A DNA stretch of 64,000 bases from Panonychus citri (lineage: Eukaryota; Arthropoda; Arachnida; Trombidiformes; Tetranychidae), in NCBI RefSeq assembly GCF_014898815.1, contig NW_026515521.1, positions 434,001-498,000 of the forward strand, given 5' to 3'. Shown here one piece after another: positions 34,183 through 46,000 of the stretch. The notes under the pieces were generated by a model. The model worked only from the letters and a program-made list of their open reading frames with translations, did no database searches and was not told the origin of the DNA. Every line of letters starts with the position of its first letter. The first letter of the stretch is position 1. Both the position numbers and the translations under genes were made by a program.

Positions 34183-35513
34183 ACTTGAGGTGAAACTTTA
34201 ACGAACAAAGTAAAGAACAAAATGAAATGAACAAATTGGAATCATTTCAATCATAATCTTGAAGTGTTCTTGTTTCTCTCTTAATGATTTTCTGGTAAAA
34301 TTCAATTTCCATTATATTGATTGAATTACCATTTAAACCATATTCATTTCCTACTAATAAAAGAAGAGCACCTAATGATTGAATTTGTTATGATTGATTT
34401 TTGATTTTCGCATGATCGATAATCTAAGTTTTGCTGTAAATATCGAATTTCGAAAAGCTTCAATTCTAAATTAGGTCTTCTCAACACTCGAAACTCTTCA
34501 CGATTTTACTTCCAAGCAAAGATTAGAGTTTTTACTCTTTGCTTTGACAGTTAGATTTCCATTTCATAACAATATCATTAGATTATCAAATCTTTTCTCT
34601 ACAAAATGATAATGATTTTCAATCGAATTGCGTTTGTTTGTTGAACAAAATAAACGAGAAAAGAATCGTTGATGTGAAAGTTTTCATGTTGAGCATTTAT
34701 AAAAATGATCGTTAAATCAACTATTGTTGATAGAAATTCAAACATCTATAACAAATCAACTTCGTTTATATTCCCTCGTCAATAACAATCCAATTCAAGA
34801 TCATAACGACATGTAAGACAATTTACTAATTTCTAAAAAGTTACATGAGAATATAATTGTCATTCGTTTAGACAATTAGCTTAATTTCGCGTTTTCAATT
34901 ATGTCTCGTCACTAGTTGTTCATCTCAATCTTTATATCATTGAAATAATTTCCCAATTCCAAATTAATTGTTAATTAAAATCCTTTTACTTTCCAATTGT
35001 TTATAATATAATTTATAAATAATTGCCACGTGAGACTAACAACCAACAATTAGAGTTATTAACTTTTACCAACCAAACTTGACCAATGAACTGAGTCAAC
35101 ACGTCAAAAGATAATCTAATGATATTATTAAGTAACTGTGATTTTTACAATTCAGTTAATCAACGATAAACAATTGAATTAACATTTTCCTGTAATCAGT
35201 AATTCAATAACTCATAATCATCATCATAATTAACAATAAACTCCCGTCTTGATGATGACGATAATCAAAGAAGGTGAAAGGAAAACTTTTCACTTTCCAG
35301 TCTTGATTGTAATCAACTGATTATTGTTGTTAATTGATTAACTCGACTGACAATTGGGATCATCACATTTAAATTAGTGTTAATCACTTTGATACTTGAC
35401 TGTTTTATGATTGTTGAATTGTTGTTCATTGGACAAACTTACACAAGTGACCATTGAGTAAATTTGACTTAATCGATTGTTAATTTAGTGAATCCATAAT
35501 TAGTTAATCAACA
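34183..35513. other. noncoding; type B receptor flank and an RPLP2-tail repeat
   Basis: 34183-34690 is the 5' flank shared with 21787-22330. 34698-34765 is a copy of the RPLP2 3' flank (ATTTATAAAAATGATCGTT, then TCAAACATCTATAACAAATC), also present at 23928-23998 and 39547-39610. The rest up to the ELOVL-like start shows no gene. Confidence 0.65.
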
Positions 35514-36337
35514 ATGTCTCTAGTCAATTATTACTATCAATTTTATGAGAAATTGTTCTGGGGCGATCTCAAAGTGACCAGAGCTCAAGACTTTTTCCTG
35601 GTCAATAGTAGTTGGGGATTACCGTTCATTTTGGTCATTCAATTGACTTTTGTTATGTTCCTTGGACCCAAATGGATGTCAACTCGTAAACCATTTGACC
35701 TGCGACCTCTTCTAATTGTGATAAATGGCCTTCACTTTGGTGCTTATGGCTGTGGTATTCTGGTCATTGGATATGGAATTAGTTTAGGCCGTGATTCTTG
35801 GGCTTGTACGGCAAAACCATCGGACGATTTTCGTGATGATGTTATGCTACGAATCGCTTATGCCCTTTTCTGCATGAGAATTTTAGAATTGACCACACCC
35901 GTTATCATGGTTCTTCGAGGTAAATCAGGCCAATCGCCGATCGCCAATTCCTCTACAATGGATTCTACATCTTAATCATTTACCATTGCATGAATCGCTA
36001 CTACAAAGATATGGTTTATCTTTATCCTTATACCGACGCGATGAAGATCACATTGAGATCGGGCTACTATTCACTCACCTCACCAGGACCTGATTTCCGT
36101 CGGTTCCATTGGCCTAAACACTACGTGACCATATTTTCACTAATTGTCGCTCTTTTCAACGTTTATCACCTAATCTACTTGATCGCCAATAATTGTGACG
36201 GACCGAAAGTGTTAATGTTTTCATTTCTAACTCTTGCCTTGGGCGAAATCATCTTTTACCTCATCAAACTTAGTCCACAATCAGGTAAACAAATCGACCA
36301 ACAATCAATACAAAAGTCGTCCAACAAATTGCAATAG
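35514..36337 (+). pseudogene. ELOVL-like fatty acid elongase with a frame break
   Basis: The first frame (35514-35975) has ELOVL features: WACTAKPSDD after a transmembrane segment, then RILELTTPVIMVLRGKSGQ, resembling the helix before the elongase LRKK motif. It stops at 35975. Another frame, open from about 35940, continues to 36337 with YYSLTSPGP, FHWPKHYVTIFSL and the final membrane helices. The join falls where elongases carry the catalytic HxxHH box, and no such box is visible in any frame. Hence this is probably a degenerate elongase (very-long-chain fatty acid synthesis in the ER); a short unrecognised intron or an indel error is the alternative. Confidence 0.6.
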
Positions 36338-36470
36338 CTGATTGTTAACTCATCTCGAAGCTCTAATTGATCCGAACAATCAAGAAGCAACAACAACTGT
36401 AATCGTTCAAGTGGTCGAAGTTCCAAAAATAAAAGAAAACCGATCACGCTGATGATCAGAATTCAATCAA

Positions 36471-36570
36471 GAATATCGTTTCAATTGCTTCTTGTTGATA
36501 GTAATTATTGAATCTCGATAATTAGATTAAATTGAACAAAAAAGTTTAATCTTTTTAAATAAATACAAGA
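36471..36570. repeat. ~100 bp direct repeat, left copy
   Basis: GAATATCGTTTCAATT...TTTTTAAATAAATACAAGA is repeated at 39640-39738 with a handful of changes. The two copies bracket the 3.1 kb mosaic block 36569-39640. Confidence 0.85.
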
Positions 36571-37706
36571 TAAATATCTGTTAGGACGAATTGGTGTAAA
36601 CAAGCCATTTTTGTCTATTTTTGGCGCAAACCTTTCCAACGGTCAGATGTGTAAAAATCCATCAACTTTCACCGAATAGATTATAAAGATTAACATTTTT
36701 TCTGCGATTTAGGTAACGTCATGGTGAAAAAATCTTTCCGGGTAATCAAATACGCATATATTAAGTCGGAGAGATTCATGTCTTCTTTTGACAAATCGAG
36801 AAACGGATCATCTCATTATGAGTGAAACTGATTAGGGTTTAAAGAGGGAGAGACGAAGATTAAGGTGGATTTTGTGGTGGTGGTTTTCGCTTGATATTAT
36901 GAAACAAGAGGGAGAAAGAGTCTCCAAATAATTTAAATTGGCTTCTAAAGTGAGAAAGAAGGAGAGAGAGAGAGAGAGAGATGGAGAGAGGTAGGAAGAG
37001 AAGGAAAAATATGAAAACAACAATTTTTTGTACCTCAACAGTTAATACGGATCCCATGAAAGAATATCTGTTCAGTTTTTTGACACACTCTTCAGCCTCC
37101 TCAGACTTGTTCATATGCTTTTAAACATCAATGGAAAATGATGATCACCATGATGATGTAGATGATAAAAGTAGCAACGGGGTTCAGTAGGTTCAGTAAT
37201 TGGGATGATATGATTATTTTTTCCAAAAAAACAGGCGTGACATTTGCAAGAGAGAAATAATTGAGAAGAGAGATAATTGTGAAATCTGACAAATTGTCAT
37301 TACGATACTTACCACAAATCCATATCTACCGACTACATCACATTCTTTTACTTGTCCATACTTTCTGAACAAATCTTCGAGTTGATTTGATGTACAGTTA
37401 TCAGGTAAACGTCCGACGAAAAGTTTTGTTCTCTGAAAAATTATGGAGAAAAACAAAGGTGTGAATGGATATATGGATGAGATAATCCAAAGAGATTAAT
37501 AGAGGCCAAGATTGAAAGGGTTTAGAACAGTTTAACATACTGGGACATAGAGATGATCATTATTGTTGTTGTTGGTGTTTTGATTTGGTAAAGATTGTTC
37601 GGTGGTTTGAGATGAGAATGGAGATGACAAGGAAGATGAAGACGAAGTTGATGATGATGAGGATAATGATAATTGAGATGGTTGTTGTTGATGAGATAAT
37701 TGTTCT
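36569..37706 (-). pseudogene. internal fragment of the Lark/RBM4-like gene
   Basis: Near-identical to 14840-15472 and 15637-16107. It contains RRM exon 3 (about 37318-37437) and exon 4 (about 37032-37115), their introns and part of the Asn/His-rich exon. It lacks the start exon, the end of the low-complexity exon and the whole C-terminal exon, so it cannot encode a complete protein. The source stretch 15473-15636 is missing. It ends abruptly against TMEM179 sequence at about 37707. Confidence 0.9.
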
Positions 37707-37734
37707 CTTAGTAATTACTCTTTGATTGTTATTA

Positions 37735-38531
37735 TTAAATATCTAAATTGTTGTAACCTTGAGAAGCGTAACGTTGACGATCTCTTGACATACTGATGAT
37801 TAGATTTTCTCGTTCATGATAAATGGATAACTTTCGTCCAGCCAGAACCAATAGAAGAACCCAAGAAACGAACAATGTCCAAATACCAAACTAGAAAAGA
37901 AGATGACAGAAAGAGAAAGGTGAAAATAGAGAGAATATTTTTACAGGAGAATTGGAAATTTACCTGAACAGTTCCAATTGAATAAAGAAATTGGTTGTGT
38001 TAATTTCTTGATTATCTTGAGTGATATGAAGAATTCCTTGTCCAGCTTCACATGAACTGAATCTCTGTGAAACTGAGCTACACCATCGGGAAAATCCACT
38101 GGTCACAAAAATAGCATCAAGAATGGTCAACCCAACGAATAGAAAAGCAATAACAGTGTCCCAAAAGGCTGAAATGAAAGAGCTGAAAGACAAAACAATC
38201 CAATTAATCTTCATTTCATTTAACCAATTGTCTGGTTCTCTTCTTGCCTGTCAACACCTTTCCTTAGGAAATGTGACATTCTGATTAATTGTTCTAAGGA
38301 AACTAGAACGATAGCTGCAGATAGAATTGCCGTGTAAGTACAATATCCACAAGAGGCCCATGTAGGCACGAAATCTCCGGTGTCAAGAAAAACTCCCGAA
38401 CTATAAAGTAAACAATTTCCTTTGAAATTTTTCATATTTACAATCAACGGAATTAAAACACAAAAAGATAAAATAAACGAAACAAGATAACCCGCGATCT
38501 GAGTTAATAGAAGAACATTTCCAATGGCCAT
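37735..38531 (-). pseudogene. second TMEM179 copy, probably inactive
   Basis: Same three exons as 24705-25500. Exon 1 (from ATG 38531) is fuller than in the other copy (LLYSSGVFLDTGDFVPT). But its donor reads GC (ACAG|GCAAGA) instead of GT, and exon 2 has one base fewer at FFIQ, shifting the frame before the last intron. A GC-AG intron can be spliced, so the frameshift is the main evidence of inactivity. Confidence 0.7.
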
Positions 38532-38575
38532 GATTGAATTGGTTTCTTCAATTAACCATCAAAAGAAAAACAATC

Positions 38576-38632
38576 GGTAAGTGTGTTGAATAACCATTGG
38601 CTCCACCTCCAACCATTAACGCTCATCTTACC
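38576..38632. mobile_element. 57 bp mini-insertion with 8 bp target duplication
   Basis: The insert begins GGTAAGTGTG and ends ATCTTACC, giving a 6 bp terminal inverted repeat (GGTAAG/CTTACC). It is flanked by AAACAATC at 38568-38575 and 38633-38640. The other TMEM179 copy has one AACAATC and no insert at about 25539-25545. An 8 bp duplication is typical of hAT-type transposons; at 57 bp this is an exceptionally short non-autonomous element. Confidence 0.7.
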
Positions 38633-39027
38633 AAACAATCAATTAAAACAACAAAAGGTAAATTAGAATGAAGCAATTGATTAAAAGGATAATTAGCAGG
38701 AAAAGAGTAAAACATCAGCTGATTTTTTATTTTTCTTTTTAGTTTCTAATTAATCCACTAGATGGAATATGAGTGAATTCTAATTGATGATATTAAGAGA
38801 CGAACCCTCATTTCCTTCATTTCCGTTTCATGTGAATTAATTTCTTAGTTTTCATTTAATTTAAACTAATTCAATTTAATTATCTTTTTTTTTGGTGAGT
38901 TCGAACAAGTTTCGTGGTCAAAACCTTAAGTAAGTAGTTTATTCTATTTGTTTGTATTGTCTTCATCTTTCTCTTGTCAAGTGCTCATCTCATTTTGTAT
39001 TTTGTTTTCTTTTTCTTTGTAATAGAA

Positions 39028-39472
39028 ATGCGTTACTTGAGTGCTTACCTTTTGGCCACTCTCGGTGGAAATTCCAATCCTTCTATTGATGATATTTCTG
39101 GTATTTTATCATCTGTTGGTATTGAGGTTGACAAAGAACGAGCCACTAAGGTTATCGCTGAATTGAAAGGAAAAAATGTCGCTGAATTGATCGCTGCTGG
39201 TAAGTTGTAGTGATAGTTGTTGATACTTTGAAATGAGAAAGTAATTTTGTAGATCAAAAATTGATTAATTGGTTTTTTCTTCTATTCTTTTCTCTTTAGG
39301 TTCTACTAAACTTGCTTCAGTTCCTTCTGGAGGTGGAGGAAGTGGTGGTGCCGCTGCTCCATCCGGTGATGCTGCTAAAGGAGATTCACCAGCCAAAGAA
39401 TCAAAGAAAGAAGAAAAGAAAGAAGAAGAGGAAGAAGAAGATGACGACATGGGTTTCGGTCTATTCGATTGA
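39028..39472 (+). CDS. RPLP2: 60S acidic ribosomal protein P2
   Basis: Coding exons 39028-39199 and 39300-39472, with intron GTAAGT...TTTAG. The product begins MRYLSAYLLATLGGN, followed by the P2 dimerisation helices (VGIEVDKERATKVIAELKG), a Gly/Ala/Pro hinge, a Lys/Glu-rich linker and the invariant C-terminal DDDMGFGLFD that binds elongation factors on the ribosome stalk. Length (~114 aa) is normal. A 5' UTR exon probably ends at CTTAA|GTAAGT (about 38930), with the acceptor GTAATAG just before AAATG. It lies inside the mosaic block, yet is the intact copy; the sister at 23.4 kb is disrupted. Expression as the functional gene is inference. Confidence 0.92.
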
Positions 39473-39639
39473 TCTCATCATTTACTTATCACTCAAAATT
39501 CTGTTTTTCTATTCCAATATCCAGTTTGGACATAGAAACGATTGATTATTTATAAAAATGATCGTTTAATAAACTATTATTGATAAAAATTCAAACATCT
39601 ATAACAAATCATTGCTAATTACTCAAAACTCTGTTTATA

Positions 39640-39738
39640 GAATATCGTTTCAATTTTTCTTGTTGATAGTAATTATTGAATCTCGATAATTAGATTAAAT
39701 TGAACAAAAAAGTTTAATCTTTTTAAATGAATACAAGA
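39640..39738. repeat. ~100 bp direct repeat, right copy
   Basis: Partner of 36471-36570; it closes the mosaic block on the right. Beyond it, 39740-40055 shows no gene and is the 3' flank of TRIP12. Confidence 0.85.
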
Positions 39739-40055
39739 AATCGGTTTTGAAAATGAATAATGGATAAGGAAATTTGCATACATAGATTATTAATTATTTT
39801 CACATAATATTTTTTGTTGTATGGCCATTGATCAAAAGTTATTCGTTAATAACAATTGAGCGAAATGTTAATAACAGCGCTTTTATGCATGAGGAAGATG
39901 AGAAGAGTATGAATGTCAAAATAAATCGACTCGATTAAATTCCGATTAGGTATTAGATTAAAGTTATTTTTGCATTGTTAAGATTTTCCGTTGTTATCTC
40001 AAGTGTTGGCATTGTCTTTAAATGGTCACACTTTATTCTGGTGGCGAGGTTTGTA

Positions 40056-43000
40056 TTAAGATAAATGGAAAGAGTGTTGTCCTTCATTAGCAGCAAAGAT
40101 TAATTTCTCTCTCATTATATCGATGTTTGAATAATCAGGTAATTTCAAGTAATTAACACAAGTCATCACACTGGGCAGAAAATCGTCGGGATTTTCTCCA
40201 GGTTCAAATGTTTTCCTAACCACCGTCAATGGAGGAGATAAACTTTTCAATCCACCAACTGGAAGTCGAGGTGATCCGGTAACGAATTGTAAAAATTTAC
40301 GTTGCTCTTCACTGTTCAATGAAGATAAAACTTGAAACAAATATTTGATTGCTCGTGAATCGTAAGTGTAACCATGATCAGGATGACAACAATCAATCAG
40401 AGTTTTCATGTCCCATGTTTGGTGACAAGAGCCACAGAAAAGTTGCTCCAATTCTTCCGGATAAAATATTTGTAATTGCGTTAAGGGTAAAACAGATTCG
40501 AATCCTTCTTTAAAAGCTTCCATTTGTCGAGAGACTCCTTCGATCATTGTCCAATGAACCATTAATCGTAAGTATTGATCGATATTCTCCAATGTAACAC
40601 TCATGTCTTTACCTCCTTTACGAAGTTCAATTCCAGGGAAACCCGGAAGAGTAAAGTCAAGATGAAGATCCTCAATGGAAACACCACTAAGAGTTAATGA
40701 GTCATGATTCTCTTCGGATATTCCTCGTTTCTAGAGATGAAATAATAGAAAATGGTTGATTCAGTAAATCGTTTAATCGTTTAATCAGTTAATCAACTAA
40801 TCAATTGATCAATTAAGTAATCAAAGTATAACAATTACCATGAGTTGTTTCTTTTGTGCAATCAAGAACATATTTGTCACAGATTTTGCTAGAGTTGCAT
40901 CAATAAAGTGCATATCGGACACACTTAAGGTAGATTCTTGACCAAGGATCCACTTGTAGAATGGGACACTCAATGGTAAGTCAATCTAACCAAGAAAAGA
41001 GAGAAGAAAGAAGGAGAAAGAGAAATGAGATTATTAGTAACAAATGATCAAGTTAATTAATGAGATTTATCTCTCTTACCATTCTAGAATCACTCAAAGC
41101 TTTGGCCATGAATTTCCCGAGTAATCGATATCGACTCTTAATTTTAGACAATGAGGTTGTTTTAGTTGATTTACCAACAGGAGATGGAAATAAACCTTCA
41201 GATGAATAAATATATTGAACTGATTGTGGTTGATGATGAGTATGATGGTGATTATGGTGATGTTGTTGTTGTTGTTGTTGCTGTTGAGGTTGTTGGTTCT
41301 GAATTTGATGAAAGTTTTGATTCTGATTATTATAACGAATTTCTTTAGTGACCTCACTCTTTTTCAGATATTGAGGGTCAATATCAATCATCATTTCGTT
41401 TGATTCATAATCAAATAGATTCTGTTGTTGTTGATTTTGGTTTTGATTCTGATTCTGATTCTGATTCTGGTTCTGATTTTGACTGTGGTTGTGATTATGA
41501 TTATGATGTCGTTGATGTGATGGTCCAGTTCGTGTAGATGACAATTTATCATTAGAATAAATTAAAGGCATAATAACACTCGATGAACTAATTGCTTCTC
41601 CTCTCCACATATCCAAATCAGCTCTTTGCATCTCTTTAGACACCAAAGCGTAAAACTCGAGTGTTGGTCCTAATCCAGTTCCAACTTCGTTCTCATATTG
41701 AATCTCAAGTAAAGCTTTTGAATTTCCGATATCATGGAAAACAGATTCCGCTTGACGAAGTATATCTTCTCGTGTCACTGTCTTCTTACGTTTGTCCAAT
41801 CGAGGGGTCACTCTCTCACTCGTGTCACTAGAATTCAATCCTGGAGTCGAGTCCAGTAATCGTTGTAAGGCTCGATCCCGATCAAATGAGGTTATGTAAA
41901 ATAACAGATGACGAGTCTCAAATGGAAACAGGAATGGACACACATACGCTATTTGGGATAACCATTGGGGCAGATTACCGGTCATTATTACAAGTGGATC
42001 TTGCAGTTGACGATTAGCTTTGGCTGTTAGTTTACTATTTACAAATTCACTTTGCAATATGGCAGGATTTGAACTAATTGGTAGATTGTAGAACCAACTC
42101 CAACACCTATTAAGTGCATTCAAGATTCTCATTAAGTTCATCACTTCCAATGAACAATCTTCAATGTTGACACATTTTGGCAATGAAGGAATCAGATAAT
42201 TGTAAACTGTTGATGAGATCCGAGGAGTTTTACCTTCAATCCAAAGTTCATCTTTCTTACGATAGGAAGAAGATGATGATGAGGAAGTTGATGAAGATGA
42301 AACAGGGAAAAATCCTACTGGTGCTTTATTTGATTTAGATGATGATCGACGACTTGAAGAGCTTGTGGCAATTCCTGATGATGATGGAGTCATCATTGGG
42401 GGTGATAAAGGTGTAGATGAATAGGAATGAACATTTGATGATCCACTGGTTGTGGTTGAACAACTTCCTGAGCAATTCATGTATTGAGTTAATAAATTGG
42501 TTGATAATGACGAAGTCGATGGAGATCCTGTTGCATTGGATGATAAATCTGATAACAATGCTGCTGCCGAAATTGATCCGGCTCGAGTTAAACATCGACC
42601 ACTTCGAGTCTCTATTGCCATTGAGAATGAAGGTGTTGCGGTAATTGCTGAAGATCTGATTGATGATGTATTTTGAATAGGTGTTGTTGAGGGAGATGAA
42701 CGCTCACTTATTGAACGATAATAAATTGTGTGTGTTGTTATCCACATATTTGAGTTGCCCACTGGTGAGTCAAAATCGTTATCATTTTCAAGTCCGTCCA
42801 TCATATGTGAGTTTCCTCCCGATGAACTGAATTGTCTTATCGCTTGATAAACTGTCATGTTATAAGGAAGAACATTATCATCGATTAAAAATTGAATCTT
42901 ATGGCGACCTTGACCTTGATTCATAACAACTGAGGCCATGTTATCATCGAAATCATCATCTGAATTATCATCATCACTATTGTCATCTTCTTCCTCTTTA

Positions 43001-46000
43001 ACTCGTCCATATCCTCGTAATAACAAATATCTTTCAATCGCTTGTACTAAGGCCAACGGATCAATTTTAACTGTTCCCCCTCGCCATTGTTTCAAATTTG
43101 TACAGTCTCGGTGTCTTTGTAAATTACACTTTAGTTGGTGGGTATTGAAAAACTTCAATGCACTTGTCCTCTTATATTGCCTGTTCCGGTTCCAAGTACA
43201 TCATGTACTGAACAGGAAATTGTTCCAATTGGGAGATACAAGCATTCAACTTACAAACAAGAGTGGACATTGGTCGAACATCCAATTTCAATTCATTCTC
43301 GTCCATTATCACACTGTGATCATCCACTGGAGATCCAAGGAAAACATGAAGAAAACGTCGGATTCGGACATTTCTCTCTTCTATTTCTTCCATTTCTTCT
43401 TTGTCTCTTTCTTTTTCTTTTTCTTTCTTTTCTTTTATCTCTTTCTTCTCATCCTTCAAACCTGATAAGTATCCGATCAATTTACTGATTATCCCACAAT
43501 GAATCAGTTCGAATGGTGAAATGTCTCCATCCAAGAGAACATTTCTAAACTCTTTCAATCCATCCAGATCATTTCCATTGTCAAAAGTTTCCATTGCTTC
43601 ATTGATACGATTCAATGTGCTCATGGCTTCGTTCATTTCGTTCTCGTTGTCGAAATACTTTTCCACAAAAATTTTGGCCTGATCTCGAATCCAAATACGA
43701 ATCTTTTCCTTGTTCCCGTTGGCATGAGACATTGGCGATGAGGCCGATGTTGAGGCTGGTGAGCAAGAGGTGAGTGAATGAGGAGATCGAGGAGAACCTG
43801 AAAGATGATGGTGAGAATGATGTGAGTGATGGTTGGTGTAATGATGATGAGCATGATGATGAGAAGATGAAGGCGAGGAAGAGGAAGAAGACGAATGATG
43901 ACCATGGTGACCATGAGCATGATGTCCATGAGCACCATGTCCATGGTGTAAATGGTGAGCAGAATGATGATGACCACCCAATTGTTCTTGCGATTGGGAG
44001 ATCAACATCGATTTACGATTACTCAAATTGGAACCACTGCCACCAGATCCAATTATATTTGAACCTGAGGCGCTGTTCCAACGTCGCCATCGTGCAGGAT
44101 AAAGATTGGCAAAGAAAGACGAAGTCTTGGCTGCGGCAGAACTTAATTTAGACGATGATCGACTGCTACCTCTTGTTGTTGATGACGAAGTTGCTGTGGA
44201 TGAGGTCGAAGCTGTTGGACCATGACCATGACCGTGACCGTGACCGTGACCATGACCGTGACTATGACTGTGGTGACCACGAGAATGAGTATGATGATGA
44301 CTGGAGTGACCATGAAGACCATGATGTCCAAGTGCCGAATTACCAAGAGACGAAGCTCCTGCTGCTGCGGCTGAACCAAACCCTAAGGTAGTTGAAGCTG
44401 ATGGAGGTGAGACAGACAGTTGGCCAGTCGATATCAATGAAGACGACGATCCAACAAGTGAATTTAATCCTGAATTAGCATTAGCATTAGTATTAGCATT
44501 AGTATTCATATTCATATTCATATTCATATTTATATTGGTACTGGTACTGGTACTGGTACTAGTGTTTGCATTGGTGTTTGTTTTACTGGCACCAACACCA
44601 ACATTATTACTGTTACTGTTGCTATTCATAAAACTTGTAATACTATTATTACTATTATTAGAATTGAAATTTTGTTGAGCATCATTAGCAGTAGTTAAAC
44701 AATTGGTGTTAGTGTTTGGGGTCAATGGTGATGGTGATGATGATGACGATGATGATGAAGCTAAAGCTGCATTTGGATTACCAGATGAAGGTGATCCACT
44801 AGTCGCTCCTGAATATGGGAAGAACGGCATCGATAAATATGGAGTCGAGAAAAAGTGTGTATTCAATTGAGCTGTCATCGAATCATAATCACCACCCCGA
44901 CTATTAACACCCAAAGGACTTGAACTTGTTCCCGATGCTGGTGAATTAATGCAATTGTTAAAATGCATAGACAATGAATCAATTCCACTTCGATTCTTAC
45001 TTCGACTTGTATTACTACTTGTGTTACTTGTCGTACTTGTACCTCCGATACTTCCAGCAACACCACAAATGCTACTGTTACTATTGCTATTGCTGCTATT
45101 ACTGTTGCTGTTGCTACTCAATGATGATGAGGAGCTCGATGAACATGAGGCTGGTGGAGATCCACTTGTTGACCCTTTCTTGGAACTACGTTTTCGTTTA
45201 AGAACATCACTTAATCGTCTGAAAAATTAACAAAATCAAAATTATATCGATTACATTTCCAGCAAATTTCACTTTCTAATCACTTGTGTACTTACAGTTG
45301 AGATGAACGAGAATCAACAGTATTATCACCAGTTTTACAAGTTGGAGAGATGTTTGTTCCTGTAATTGATCCAATTACTATTGGGTTCGTAAAATATTAA
45401 GCAAAATGAAGCATTTTATTAGAAAAGGAAAAGGAAATGGAAATGATTTCCAATGAATGAGACGAAAAAAAAATGTTCACTTGAATTACCTGAAGATGAT
45501 GAACATGATTGGGGAGATGATGAAGGTGAGCAATTGTTAGAAAGAGTTGAAGACGACTTAGTTTTGGAAGTTGTAGTTATTTCAATCGGATCAGAATTAG
45601 TCATTGTACTTTCTGGATTAATATAAGTAGTCATTGTTTCATCATTTATATTTGATGTTGATGTGGTCGTGGTTGTTGTTGTTGTTGCTGAATCGCCACC
45701 ACCATCAACTCCATCACTGTTTCCATCACCAAGACATGACATTGATGAAGATGAATAACTTTGCATTGGACTTCCAGATTCAAGGTAACATGTTGATACA
45801 TAATTTTGACCAATCAAAGTTCCAGATAATGAAGGTAAAGATGATGATGAAGTATTTGGATCAACACATTGTTGTTGTTGTTGTTGTTGCTTTTGGTGCT
45901 TTTGTTGTTTTTGTGCAATAGATTCAGATTTTAAATTTGTACTTGATTTATTTGGTGAAGTTGTTGCTGTTGAATTTGCTAATGGAGTTGATGAACATCC

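Noticed and set aside
41405..41480. Tandem Asn-Gln hexamer repeat considered as a CRISPR-like or regulatory array
   Set aside because: It is an in-frame coding microsatellite without unique spacers.
43633..45230. Several long frames on other strands and frames within the TRIP12 low-complexity exon
   Set aside because: They arise from (CAT/ATG)n and Ser/His/Asn codon repeats and carry no domain.
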